Assembly: GCA_964371615.1 (NCBI GenBank)
Contig: CAYJMS010000001.1
Coordinates: 434,001 to 498,000, forward strand
Reading direction: 5' to 3'
DNA from: SpSt-333 sp964371615
GTDB lineage: Bacteria; Bacteroidota; Ignavibacteria; UBA10030; UBA8401
Length of the DNA: 64,000 bases
Shown here piece by piece: positions 34,906 through 43,493 of the stretch (within the stretch, counting starts at the first letter, position 1; each line of letters begins with the position of its first letter). The notes under the pieces were generated by a model, which was not told where the DNA came from, did no database searches, and worked only from the letters and a program-made list of their open reading frames with translations. The translations under genes and the position numbers were made by a program.

Positions 34906-36294
34906 TTAAACCATAAATGAAAGGAACAATGTTGCAAAGCCAAGGAACGAAACAAAGCCGAACGCATCGGTGCACGTTGTCACCAGCACGGAGGATGCCA
35001 GAGCAGGATCGATCTTTACCCATTTCAACAGCAGGGGAATGAGCGTTCCCATTAATCCTGCAATGACCAGATTGGTGATCATCGCCAGGCACATCACAAG
35101 ACCGAGCGTAAAGTTGCCGAACGCGATTGCCACCACTATGCCGGATAAAAATCCGACCAGCGCGCCGTTGAGCAAACCGACCGTGAACTCCTTCATCAAT
35201 GCACGCCGGGCGTTCTTAAAATCGATTTCGCCGAGCGCCAGTCCGCGCACGGTCAGCGTAATCGCCTGCGTACCGGCGTTGCCCCCCATGCCGGCAACGA
35301 TCGGCATCAGCGCCGCCAGCGCAATGACCGCCTGTATCGTTTCGTGGAACATGTTGATGATACTCGAAGTGAGAAGGCCGGTAAACAGGTAGACTCCCAA
35401 CCACGGAAGTCGCCGCTTGATCGCCTGCAGCGGAGGCGTGGTAATCCGTTCGTCCTGCGAAACACCGCCCAAACGCAGAATATCTTCCGACGCTTCTTCG
35501 GTGATGACGTCCACGATGTCGTCGATGGTGATCCGTCCGACCAGACGCCCGGAAAAATCGATAACCGGAAGGGAGATCATATTGTACTTCTTGAAAATAT
35601 TCGCCACCTCTTCCTGATCCACGTTCGTCTTTACATTGATCACATCCTTTTCCATCACCTTGTAAATCTTTTTCTGCGGCGACAATAGGATCAGATTGGA
35701 GACGGAAAGACTGCCGACAAGTATGCCGTCATCGTCCACGACGTAGATTGCGAAGATCTGTTCGTCGGGATTTTCCTTCGCCGCTTTCCGCACCGCCTGT
35801 ACCGCTTTCTTCACCGTATCTTTCGCCTGCACGGTGATCACCTCTTTCTGCATCAAACCGCCGGCGGTGTTTTCGTGATACTGCAGCAGTTCCTGCAGTT
35901 CCGAAGAATCTTTCGCGCTCAGTTCATCGAGAACTTCTTCCGCCTTTTCTTTCGACAGTTCCGACACGAGGTCCGTGGCGTCGTCCGTCGGCAGTTCTTC
36001 GACGATTTCGGACAGGGTGACGCTTTTCAATGTCGCAAGGAAATGCTCGCGGTGTTCTTCGTCCAGTTCCACGATCACCTTGCTTTGCTCTTCGACCGGA
36101 AGCAGGGTGAAGAGGTACTCCGCATCGGTGAACTCCAGCCGGTTCATGATATGAGCGATGTCGGCGGGATAGAGGTCGTTGATAATATTCTTCAACAGCA
36201 GGTCGGAGTGGGTCTGGATCAGATCGATGATGTCCGCCATTAATTCGTCGTCAACTTCTATGAGATCCTGAGGAATATATTTTTCTTCACTCAT
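34906..36294 (-). CDS. mgtE: Magnesium transporter MgtE
   Basis: 462 residues from ATG 36294, selected because GGAGG lies 7 bases upstream and the sequence from there (MSEEKYIPQDLIEVDDELMA) matches the family start. Domains: helical N domain (about 20-130), a CBS pair (MQKEVITVQAKDTVKKAVQA ... GRITIDDIVDVI, about 135-260), a connecting helix, and five transmembrane helices including the signature ALMPIVAGMGGNAGTQAITL and the conserved Asp near KIDPALASSVLVTTCTDAFG. It forms a dimeric Mg2+-gated channel. It overlaps rsmA by 8 bp. Confidence 0.96.
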   Translation of the reverse strand: MSEEKYIPQDLIEVDDELMADIIDLIQTHSDLLLKNIINDLYPADIAHIMNRLEFTDAEYLFTLLPVEEQSKVIVELDEEHREHFLATLKSVTLSEIVEELPTDDATDLVSELSKEKAEEVLDELSAKDSSELQELLQYHENTAGGLMQKEVITVQAKDTVKKAVQAVRKAAKENPDEQIFAIYVVDDDGILVGSLSVSNLILLSPQKKIYKVMEKDVINVKTNVDQEEVANIFKKYNMISLPVIDFSGRLVGRITIDDIVDVITEEASEDILRLGGVSQDERITTPPLQAIKRRLPWLGVYLFTGLLTSSIINMFHETIQAVIALAALMPIVAGMGGNAGTQAITLTVRGLALGEIDFKNARRALMKEFTVGLLNGALVGFLSGIVVAIAFGNFTLGLVMCLAMITNLVIAGLMGTLIPLLLKWVKIDPALASSVLVTTCTDAFGFVSFLGFATLFLSFMV

Positions 36295-37105
36295 TGCTTT
36301 CCTCCGTTGCAGCGGTGAGAATTGCACCGCCAAGATGAGAGAGCTCGTTCGCCAATGTGACAAAATCCCCGACGGACAATTCCTCCGGCCGCAATTCCAG
36401 GTCGACCGACAGCCGTTCGAATTCCGATACCGGTACGCCGATGTTGCGTAAACCGTTCCGGAGTGTTTTTCTGCGTGTCCCGAATGTTCCCCTCACCACT
36501 CGGCGAAAAATGCGGTCGTCGGTTGCCCTGGTTTTATACGGCGCAGTGAAATCCAAATGGACAATCGTCGACGAGACGGACGGTACAGGGAAGAAGGAAT
36601 TTTTGGAAACGGAAAATTGGATCTTCGAGGTACAGTAATATTGAAGGAATACGGACAGAATCCCGTATTCCTTGGTCCGCGGTTGAGCGGCAATCCGCTG
36701 CGCCACTTCGGTCTGCATCATCACCATAAAATCTTTGAGCGATTCACGCGCATCGATCACGTGAAACAGTATGGGGGTGGTGATATTATAGGGAATATTG
36801 CCTATGACCCGTGCCGGCTTTTCGGGAGAGCCGAAGGAACGAAAATCGACTTTCAGGACGTCGTCATGGAGAATCGTCAGGGCGTCGCCGAACCGTTCGC
36901 GCAATTCTGCCGCCAGCTGATCATCCAATTCTATCACGGTCATGCGGGCGACGGACTTCAGCAGCAGCGCCGTCAACGCCCCTTTTCCCGGCCCGATTTC
37001 GACGATGGTATCCGCGGCGGCCGGAGCGAACAGCCGGACGATCTTCTGCGAAACGTTGTCATCCTGAAGAAAATTTTGTCCGAGAGATTTTTTTGGGTGG
37101 TGCAC
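36287..37105 (-). CDS. rsmA: 16S rRNA dimethyladenosine transferase RsmA (KsgA)
   Basis: About 272 residues from GTG 37105 (the frame is open further up, but homologues start just before KKSLGQNFL). Motifs: KSLGQNFLQDDNV, SAM-binding VEIGPGKGALT, the acidic end of motif II (VIELDD), DVLKVDF, and catalytic NIPYNITTPILF, followed by the C-terminal helical domain. It dimethylates two adenines near the 3' end of 16S rRNA late in small-subunit assembly. It overlaps mgtE by 8 bp, an arrangement found in related phyla, and is divergent from the 7TM-HD gene. Confidence 0.95.
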   Translation of the reverse strand: MHHPKKSLGQNFLQDDNVSQKIVRLFAPAAADTIVEIGPGKGALTALLLKSVARMTVIELDDQLAAELRERFGDALTILHDDVLKVDFRSFGSPEKPARVIGNIPYNITTPILFHVIDARESLKDFMVMMQTEVAQRIAAQPRTKEYGILSVFLQYYCTSKIQFSVSKNSFFPVPSVSSTIVHLDFTAPYKTRATDDRIFRRVVRGTFGTRRKTLRNGLRNIGVPVSEFERLSVDLELRPEELSVGDFVTLANELSHLGGAILTAATEESNE

Positions 37106-37263
37106 GATAGTGATCCGATCATACCAACATGAAGTGAGGCCTCCGCCGGCACGACGTCTCCGCCGCCGGGAACAAATGTGTGAAAATATAACGAATCGCC
37201 GCTGGTTTTTCAACGACTATATCCTTTCTTGCCTCTCGTCCATTTTATTTTGATATTCATTCT

Positions 37264-39576
37264 ATGCGCTTCCGCAGAATACTACAATTCATTCGCCGTT
37301 CCGTAACGCGCGACAGTCTCACCGCAAAGTGGATGATCTTTTCGTCGCTCGTGATACTGATTGCATTGATGTTTCCGCAGGGATTGTCGGTGGAATCCGA
37401 ACATCCGGTGGGGATTATCTGGACGGAGTCGGATCTGTACGCTCCGTTTGCATTCCCGATCTACAAGAACGAACGGGAATACGAACGGGAACGGGAACTG
37501 GCGGCAGCGAAAGTGTATAAAGTTTTTGAAGAAAATCCCGCCATTGCACAGAAGAATCTCGACTCGCTGAAGCAGTTTTTCGACATGCTGCAGATGGTGA
37601 TCGACAAGAAGCCGGAGCATGCAGAGGAGGTCGAAGCGATTCTCTCGAGTTTTCCGCTGCCGCTGCGCGAAAGCGAGTGGCGCACCCTCTGGCTGCTGCG
37701 GAATGCCGCACACCAAAACGGAACCGCACCGACGTATTCGTTCGACAAACTGCGCAACGATGTGCTGCTGGTGGTCAACGGAATGTACCTGCAGGGAATC
37801 ATCGACCTGAGAAAAACGCAATTTAAAGAGAATGAGCTGATTGCGAAACGGAAGAAGACCGTCGAACAGATCATTCCGATTAACAAGATGCTGGACGTTG
37901 TGGAACTCGGCAAAGTGGTGCAGCAGACCTTTATTGCCGGATACAAGGGGGAAAACGACACTGTTTCCGTCGCCACGAAAATCGCCTTATCGTTCCTCGA
38001 ACCGAACGTCATCTATCAGAAAGAACAAACCGACCGTGAGATCCAGATCGCCGTCGATCTCGTGCCGAGGACCATCGGCGCCGTCAGCGAGGGAGAACGG
38101 ATCATCGCCAAAAAAGACCGGGTGACCGCCGATATAAAACTGAAACTCGATTCACTGAAAAAAGCAAAAGAGGAACGCGGAGCGGGCATCAACGCCTATA
38201 TCACGTTTGTCGGAAAAAGCCTCCACGTCTTCGCGGTCATCTGGATGCTGGCGATGTACCTCTATCTGTTCCGCAAGAAAATTTATCACGACGGCACGAA
38301 ACTGATGTTGATCGCCGTGGCGCTGCTGACGGTGTCGTTCATCGCGTATCTGACGGTGACGTTCGCTGCACCGCTGCCGCTCCGGTTCCTGATTGTCGTT
38401 CCGGCCTTGTCGATGCTGCTCGGCATTATCTTCGATTCGCGCGTGGCTTTTTACAGCACGGTGGTGAGCGCATTTCTCATCGCCGGCATACGCGGCAACG
38501 ATTACGGCATCGCATTCGCCTCTCTGGTTGCTGGCGCATTCGCCATCTACACCGTTCGGGATATCAAAAAGAGAACGCAGATCTTCCGCTCCATCATTTA
38601 CATCTTTATCGGCTACGCTGCAGCGATTATTGCGCTCGGCCTGGAACGGTACGAAGCAATCGATGTGATCGGGAGCCAATTGCTGGTCGCATCGATCAAC
38701 GCCATGGTGTCGCCGATCCTGACCTACGGTCTGCTTCTGTACATCGAACGGAAGTTCAAACTCTCCACCGATCTGGTGCTGGTGGAACTCTCCGACCTGA
38801 ACCATCCTCTGCTGAAGGATCTGTCGCATAAAGCGCCGGGGACGTTCCATCACAGCGTCAGTGTCGCCACGCTTGCCGCATCGGCGGCCGAAGCGATCGG
38901 CGCCAATTCCACGCTTGCCCGGGTCGGCGCGCTTTATCACGACATCGGCAAGATGAAGAATCCCGAACTCTTTTTCGAAAATCAGATCGGCACGGAAAAT
39001 CGCCACCGCTCGCTTAGCCCGCGTAAAAGCGCGCGGATTATCGCCGCTCATGTGGAGGACGGTATTGCGCTTGCCCGCGAATATCATCTTCCGGATACGG
39101 TGGTCAGTTTCATTCCGTCGCATCACGGCACGATGCGCATCGGATTCTTTTACGAAAAGGCGTTGCGCAACAAGAAATACAAAGGGGAAATCGACGAGAG
39201 CGACTACCGGTATTCGGGACCTAAACCGACGACCAAGGAAACCGGCATTGTGCTGTTGGCGGACGGCGTCGAAGCGTCCACCCGGTCTATCGAAGATCCG
39301 ACAAAAGAGAAAATCGAAGCAAATATCGAATCCATCATCAAACTACGTTTGTTGGAAGGGGAGCTTGATGAGAGCACGCTGCATCTGCGTGATCTGACAC
39401 GCATCAAAGAAAGTTTCCTGAAGATCATGCTCGGAGTCCACCATTCTCGTCTCCGGTATCCGGAAAAAGAGAGTCAGTCTGCTTCCCCGTCCGACAGCGA
39501 TCAGCCGCGGACGAAACGGGCCGCCCAGGTACCGGAAAAACGGCTTCAACGAACCATCGACTCGATCGATCTGTGA
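37264..39576 (+). CDS. 7TM-HD family phosphodiesterase (PgpH-like)
   Basis: 770 residues: N-terminal transmembrane helix (WMIFSSLVILIALMFPQ), a long extracytoplasmic domain (about 40-310), seven transmembrane helices (about 315-490), then a cytosolic HD domain with HHSVSVATLAASAAEAIG, the HD pair in ALYHDIGKMKNP and the later conserved His of SHHGT. Enzymes of this architecture (PgpH in Listeria) hydrolyse cyclic di-AMP. It would act in osmolyte or cell-wall homeostasis signalling. Its stop TGA overlaps the xerD start by one base (TGATG), and the upstream gene is divergent. Confidence 0.92.
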   Translation: MRFRRILQFIRRSVTRDSLTAKWMIFSSLVILIALMFPQGLSVESEHPVGIIWTESDLYAPFAFPIYKNEREYERERELAAAKVYKVFEENPAIAQKNLDSLKQFFDMLQMVIDKKPEHAEEVEAILSSFPLPLRESEWRTLWLLRNAAHQNGTAPTYSFDKLRNDVLLVVNGMYLQGIIDLRKTQFKENELIAKRKKTVEQIIPINKMLDVVELGKVVQQTFIAGYKGENDTVSVATKIALSFLEPNVIYQKEQTDREIQIAVDLVPRTIGAVSEGERIIAKKDRVTADIKLKLDSLKKAKEERGAGINAYITFVGKSLHVFAVIWMLAMYLYLFRKKIYHDGTKLMLIAVALLTVSFIAYLTVTFAAPLPLRFLIVVPALSMLLGIIFDSRVAFYSTVVSAFLIAGIRGNDYGIAFASLVAGAFAIYTVRDIKKRTQIFRSIIYIFIGYAAAIIALGLERYEAIDVIGSQLLVASINAMVSPILTYGLLLYIERKFKLSTDLVLVELSDLNHPLLKDLSHKAPGTFHHSVSVATLAASAAEAIGANSTLARVGALYHDIGKMKNPELFFENQIGTENRHRSLSPRKSARIIAAHVEDGIALAREYHLPDTVVSFIPSHHGTMRIGFFYEKALRNKKYKGEIDESDYRYSGPKPTTKETGIVLLADGVEASTRSIEDPTKEKIEANIESIIKLRLLEGELDESTLHLRDLTRIKESFLKIMLGVHHSRLRYPEKESQSASPSDSDQPRTKRAAQVPEKRLQRTIDSIDL

Positions 39577-40478
39577 TGAACTCCGACGTCCAAGCCTATC
39601 TGCGGTTTCTTCAACTGGAAAAATCATTGGCGATGAATTCGATTGGCTCCTACGAACGGGACATCGTGCGATACCGGATGTACGTGGAGGAAATCGGCAG
39701 GACCGGCTTCGGCCAGGTAGCGGAAAACGATGTCTCCCGTTTTATTCACATGCTGCGGTCAATCGGTCTCTCTCCCAAAAGCATTGCGCGAAACATTTCC
39801 GCCATCAAAGGATTACACAAATTTCTGGTCGGCGAACGGCGGACGGATCACGATCCGACGCAGAATATCGAATTGCCGAAGATCGGGAAACATCTTCCCG
39901 ATGTACTGAGCATCGCCGAAGTGAACCGGATACTCGACGCCGCTGATCCTAAGGCGGAAACCGCAAAACCGATGGTATGGCGCGACAGAGCGATACTGGA
40001 AACGCTCTATGCGACGGGAATGCGCGTGTCGGAACTGACGGGATTGAAACAGTCGAACGTGCTGGACGAACAGCAACTCGTCCGCGTGTTCGGAAAAGGA
40101 TCGAAGGAACGGTTGGTGCCGATCGGCGAACCGGCGCTGGAATGGATCGGAGAATATAAGCGCCGGATCCGTTCACAGCTTGCCCAGTCCAAAAAAACCA
40201 ATGACGCGGTCTTTTTGAATGCGCGGGGAACGCCGTTATCGCGCGTGTCTGTCTGGACCATCGTTGTCGAATACACGAAACGGGCAGGGATCAAAAAGGA
40301 GATCCATCCGCATACGTTCCGGCATTCGTTTGCGACGCATTTGCTGGAAGGGGGAGCCGGATTGCGTGCCGTTCAGGAGATGCTCGGCCATGCGGATATT
40401 GCAACAACGCAGATTTATACGCATATCGACAGGGAATTATTAAAACAGCAGCACAAGCAATTTCATCCCAGAGCATGA
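39576..40478 (+). CDS. xerD: Tyrosine recombinase XerD-like
   Basis: 300 residues, normal for XerC/XerD. N-terminal SAM-like core-binding domain (YLRFLQLEKSLAMNSIGSYE ...), then the catalytic domain with Arg150 (ATGMRVSEL), Lys174 (FGKGSKERLVP), His246 and Arg249 (HPHTFRHSFATHLLEGGAGL), His272 (MLGHADI) and the nucleophile Tyr281 (TQIYTHID). ATG 39576 is preferred to GTG 39573. It probably resolves chromosome dimers at dif. It is 11 kb from the direct-repeat-bounded segment and reads like the housekeeping enzyme, so it is not taken as the island integrase. It overlaps the methyltransferase gene by 4 bp. Confidence 0.9.
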   Translation: MNSDVQAYLRFLQLEKSLAMNSIGSYERDIVRYRMYVEEIGRTGFGQVAENDVSRFIHMLRSIGLSPKSIARNISAIKGLHKFLVGERRTDHDPTQNIELPKIGKHLPDVLSIAEVNRILDAADPKAETAKPMVWRDRAILETLYATGMRVSELTGLKQSNVLDEQQLVRVFGKGSKERLVPIGEPALEWIGEYKRRIRSQLAQSKKTNDAVFLNARGTPLSRVSVWTIVVEYTKRAGIKKEIHPHTFRHSFATHLLEGGAGLRAVQEMLGHADIATTQIYTHIDRELLKQQHKQFHPRA

Positions 40479-41392
40479 AACGAGCCCCCAGGAACAGGAC
40501 AATACAATTGAGCGCTGCGGAACGCCGGTCCTATGCAAAAGCATTGCTGCGATTGACAAAACCGGTACAGCTATCCATGGCAGTGAACCGCACGATCTGC
40601 CAGGATCTCCGAACGGCAATCCCCTTGCTGCCGTCGCGATGCATCGATCTGCTTTTCCTCGATCCGCCGTACAATCTCACAAAAAAATTCCGTTCCAATG
40701 CATTTACGGCAACGTCGCATTCCGGTTATACGGAATGGATGGAGGAATGGCTCCAACCGTTGGTACGTCTGCTCAAACCGACTGCGTCCGTGTATATTTG
40801 CGGCGACTGGAGATCGTCATCGGTCATTCATTCGCTGGCGGAAAAATATTTCATTGTCCGGAACCGCATTACATGGGAGAGGGAGAAGGGACGGGGAGCC
40901 CAACGCAACTGGAAGAATGCATCGGAAGACATATGGTATTGCACACTGTCCGACCGGTATACGTTCGATCTCGACGCCGTAAAACTCCGGCGCAAAGTGA
41001 TCGCACCGTATACACAGGACGGTAAACCGAAGGATTGGTCGAAAACCGCCGGGGGAAATTTCCGGATGACCTCTCCCTCGAATCTCTGGACCGATCTCAC
41101 CGTGCCGTTCTGGTCCATGCCCGAAAATACGGAACACCCGACGCAGAAGCCGGAAAAACTAATTGCGAAGATTATCCTGGCAAGCACAAAAAAGAATGAT
41201 GTGGTGCTGGATCCTTTTCTTGGCTCCGGCACGACCTCCGTTGTGGCAAAAAAATTAGGCCGGCGATATATCGGTATTGAATCTGACGAAAAATTTGCGT
41301 GTCTTTCAGAGAAGCGGCTTGCGTCGGCCGACAGTGAAAAATCTATCCAGGGATTCTCGGACGGCGTGTTTTGGGAGAGAAACTCGAAATAA
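40475..41392 (+). CDS. Orphan DNA methyltransferase, beta class (DPPY)
   Basis: 305 residues. The catalytic DPPY is at residues 63-66 (LLFLDPPYNLTKKF), the target-recognition region follows, and the SAM-binding DPFLGSGTTSVVAKKLG is at about 247-263. This order is that of beta-class amino-methyltransferases (N6-adenine, or N4-cytosine less likely). No restriction enzyme is adjacent, so it may be regulatory or anti-restriction like CcrM; it lacks the extra C-terminal domain of CcrM. It starts inside the xerD end (ATGA). Target sequence unknown. Confidence 0.9.
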   Translation: MKRAPRNRTIQLSAAERRSYAKALLRLTKPVQLSMAVNRTICQDLRTAIPLLPSRCIDLLFLDPPYNLTKKFRSNAFTATSHSGYTEWMEEWLQPLVRLLKPTASVYICGDWRSSSVIHSLAEKYFIVRNRITWEREKGRGAQRNWKNASEDIWYCTLSDRYTFDLDAVKLRRKVIAPYTQDGKPKDWSKTAGGNFRMTSPSNLWTDLTVPFWSMPENTEHPTQKPEKLIAKIILASTKKNDVVLDPFLGSGTTSVVAKKLGRRYIGIESDEKFACLSEKRLASADSEKSIQGFSDGVFWERNSK

Positions 41393-41559
41393 AAATTGAT
41401 ACATTGATTCATTGGATCATCGGTTCATTGAACACATTAAACTCATTAAATTACTACCCAATAACAAATAACCAATGACTGATGACTAATTCCCAATTCC
41501 CAGTTCCTGATTCCCAATAACCAATGACCAATGACCAATTACCAATGACTACTGTTCCA
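41393..41559. repeat. Short repetitive tract (CCAATGAC/CCAATTAC type)
   Basis: A low-complexity run of related 7-9-base units: ATTGATTCATTGGATCATCG, then CCAATAACAAATAACCAATG, later CCAATGACCAATGACCAATT. Tracts of this kind are known as short tandemly repeated sequences in several phyla. It ends within 15 bases of the DUF1611 start and creates a spurious upstream ATG frame there. Confidence 0.75.
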
Positions 41560-42594
41560 ATGCGCAAGATGCTCGCCCTCGCCGAAGGCCGTTTCAGTCC
41601 CCTTCGTTCCAAAACCGCCAATGGCGCCATTATCTATCTTCCCGACCAGGTTGTTGCGGTAATCGACAGCACAAAAGCCGGAAAGACGGCACAAGAGGTA
41701 TTGGGATACGGCGGATCGATTCCTGTCGTGGCAAATGTTCAGGAGGGAATGAAATACGGACCGACCGACCTGCTGATCGGTATCGCCCCGACCGGCGGGC
41801 GTCTGCCTCAGGAATGGCGCGACTGGATCATTACGGCAATCAATAACAAATTGAATATCCTCAGCGGCCTGCACACGATTCTTTCGGACGATGAAGAATT
41901 TGTGCACCATGCAAAAGTGAACAATGTCACTCTTACCGATTGGAGAAAGATTCCCGCGGAGTACGAAGTGGTGTCGAAAGGAAATTATCGCACGCGTACG
42001 GCGAAAACTATCCTTACGGTGGGAGTGGACTGCAACATCGGGAAAATGACCACAATGCTTCAGGTATATAATGAATTTGCGCGACGGGGAAAGAAGAGTG
42101 ATTTCATCGGTACCGGTCAGACCGGCATCATGATCTCCGGCAAAGGGGTGGCCGTGGATGCTATTATCAGCGATTACATCGCCGGCTCAATCGAAAAATG
42201 CGTCGATGCTTCTGCCGCCGAAGGAAATGAGTACATCTTCGTCGAAGGGCAGGGGTCGCTGACGCATCAGGGATACAGCGGCGTAACGCTTGGACTGATC
42301 CATGGTACCATGCCGAATGCAATGATCATGTGCGTGATGCCGGCTCGAAAGCATGACGATTATACTATTCCAATACCCGAGGTAAAACGGCTGATCGCAC
42401 TGCACGAAGAGGTCGTCAATATCTTTCGTCCCACCAAGGTGGTTGGCATCGGCATCAATTCGATCGGATTAACGGATGAACAGAGCATGGACGAAGCGAA
42501 ACGCCTGGAGGATCTGACGGGACTACCCGCTGTTGATACGTTCCGGTTCGGAGCGGGGAAATTGACAGATGCATTATTGCATCATCTTAAATAA
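41560..42594 (+). CDS. DUF1611 family protein (DgcN-like)
   Basis: 344 residues from ATG 41560; a frame opening at 41524 only reads through the repeat tract. An N-terminal Rossmann-like part (residues 1-125) is followed by a P-loop domain with GVDCNIGKMTTMLQVYNEFA and a Walker-B-like segment EYIFVEGQGSLTHQGYSG. Members of DUF1611 have been reported as N-acetyltransferases of D-glutamate (DgcN) paired with an epimerase; no epimerase is adjacent here, so the substrate remains open. It lies before the lysine/diaminopimelate genes. No ribosome-binding site is evident. Confidence 0.85.
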   Translation: MRKMLALAEGRFSPLRSKTANGAIIYLPDQVVAVIDSTKAGKTAQEVLGYGGSIPVVANVQEGMKYGPTDLLIGIAPTGGRLPQEWRDWIITAINNKLNILSGLHTILSDDEEFVHHAKVNNVTLTDWRKIPAEYEVVSKGNYRTRTAKTILTVGVDCNIGKMTTMLQVYNEFARRGKKSDFIGTGQTGIMISGKGVAVDAIISDYIAGSIEKCVDASAAEGNEYIFVEGQGSLTHQGYSGVTLGLIHGTMPNAMIMCVMPARKHDDYTIPIPEVKRLIALHEEVVNIFRPTKVVGIGINSIGLTDEQSMDEAKRLEDLTGLPAVDTFRFGAGKLTDALLHHLK

Positions 42595-42623
42595 TGTAGC
42601 TTTTACATCGATTTAAGGCATTA

Positions 42624-42652
42624 TTGACAATTTCACTTTCTTGATGTATATT
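42624..42652 (+). promoter_or_regulatory. Consensus sigma-70 promoter
   Basis: TTGACA (42624-42629), a 17-base spacer, and TATATT (42647-42652). This is the closest match to the sigma-70 consensus that I found in the window. The expected transcription start near 42659 precedes a terminator by only about 60 bases. Confidence 0.7.
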
Positions 42653-42658
42653 TATATC

Positions 42659-42730
42659 AGCCCCGCAAGGTGCTGTGATGTAAAAAATCATCTTGCCCCC
42701 GAGTAGCCCGTGCTCTCGGGTTTTTATTTT
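42659..42730 (+). ncRNA. Candidate small RNA or attenuator leader
   Basis: Between the consensus promoter and a terminator is a 60-70-base stretch with no reading frame. A 5' structure pairs GCAAG with CTTGC and GATG with CATC around an A-rich loop; a 3' terminator has the stem CCCGAG/CTCGGG (42698-42703, 42715-42720) followed by TTTTTATTTTT. It could be a free small RNA or a leader that attenuates the NYN gene 33 bp beyond the stem. No known RNA family is recognised. Confidence 0.45.
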
Positions 42731-42752
42731 TAAACCCGTTAGAAAATCTACA

Positions 42753-43361
42753 ATGAAAACGATTTTTTTGATTGACGGTTTTAATTTCTACCATCCCATC
42801 GACGCTCATCCCGAATACCATCGCTATAAATGGCTGGATTTTTCCAAATTGGTAACGTGTTTTATCCCCAAGACAGACACTGTTACAGAAATAGTATATT
42901 TCTCAGCCGAAACGAAAGCGTCCGAGGAAAAGAGACGAAGACAGAAAGTATATTTGGATGTGCTGAAACATTTAGGAATAAAAATTGTCTTGGGTGAATT
43001 TAAAAAAGCTTCTCGAAAATGCAAGGAATGCGGAAAGTGGTATAAGGAGTGGAATGAAAAACTCACCGATGTAAATCTTGCATCAACATTAATCGTGAAA
43101 GCATTCAAAGACGAATTCGAAAAAGCGATCATTGTCTGCGCCGATTTTGATATTACCCCTGCTGTTCAATCGGTAAAACATATCTTTCCTTCAAAAAGAA
43201 TTGAAGTTGTCATTCCGTTAAACCGCAAAGCAGAAGAAATAAAAAAGTCATACGACAGGTTTCATCACTTAAAAATTGAACACCTTGAGTCGTCGCTGTT
43301 GCCTCCGGAAATAAGGATTACGGAACAAAAAATAATCAAACGGCCGCCGGAATGGATTTAG
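42753..43361 (+). CDS. NYN-domain putative nuclease
   Basis: 202 residues from ATG 42753. It opens with the NYN/PIN-like motif FLIDGFNFYHPIDAH and has later acidic positions (ADFDITPAVQ) expected of this metal-dependent nuclease fold. The family (LabA/DUF88 relatives) is thought to act on RNA. A central CKECGKWYKEWNEK segment looks like a half zinc-knuckle. The gene sits directly after a terminator-like hairpin, suggesting either a second promoter or attenuation. More AT-rich than the lysC genes downstream. Confidence 0.8.
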   Translation: MKTIFLIDGFNFYHPIDAHPEYHRYKWLDFSKLVTCFIPKTDTVTEIVYFSAETKASEEKRRRQKVYLDVLKHLGIKIVLGEFKKASRKCKECGKWYKEWNEKLTDVNLASTLIVKAFKDEFEKAIIVCADFDITPAVQSVKHIFPSKRIEVVIPLNRKAEEIKKSYDRFHHLKIEHLESSLLPPEIRITEQKIIKRPPEWI

Positions 43362-43451
43362 GACATGAAATTACTCTCTATGAGTACTTTAAACTAAGAT
43401 AGATTTTATTTATCATACAGTAAGGTTAAATAACGCCAAGACTATTCTAAC

Positions 43452-43478
43452 CCCGAGCAGCGTCTCGGGTTCTTTATT
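43452..43478 (+). terminator. Terminator-like hairpin before lysC
   Basis: Stem CCCGAG/CTCGGG (43452-43457, 43464-43469) with a six-base loop, then TTCTTTATTT. It ends the NYN transcript or acts as attenuator, since it lies only 25 bp before the lysC start codon. It is nearly identical in sequence to the hairpin at 42698-42720. Confidence 0.7.
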
Positions 43479-43493
43479 TCAACGAAATCACAA

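Noticed and set aside
39573..40478. XerD-like recombinase as integrase of the 22-kb segment
   Set aside because: It is 11 kb away, of standard XerD length and embedded among housekeeping genes.
42659..42752. Known riboswitch before the NYN gene
   Set aside because: Core motifs of the common classes were not recognised; only promoter and terminator can be supported.
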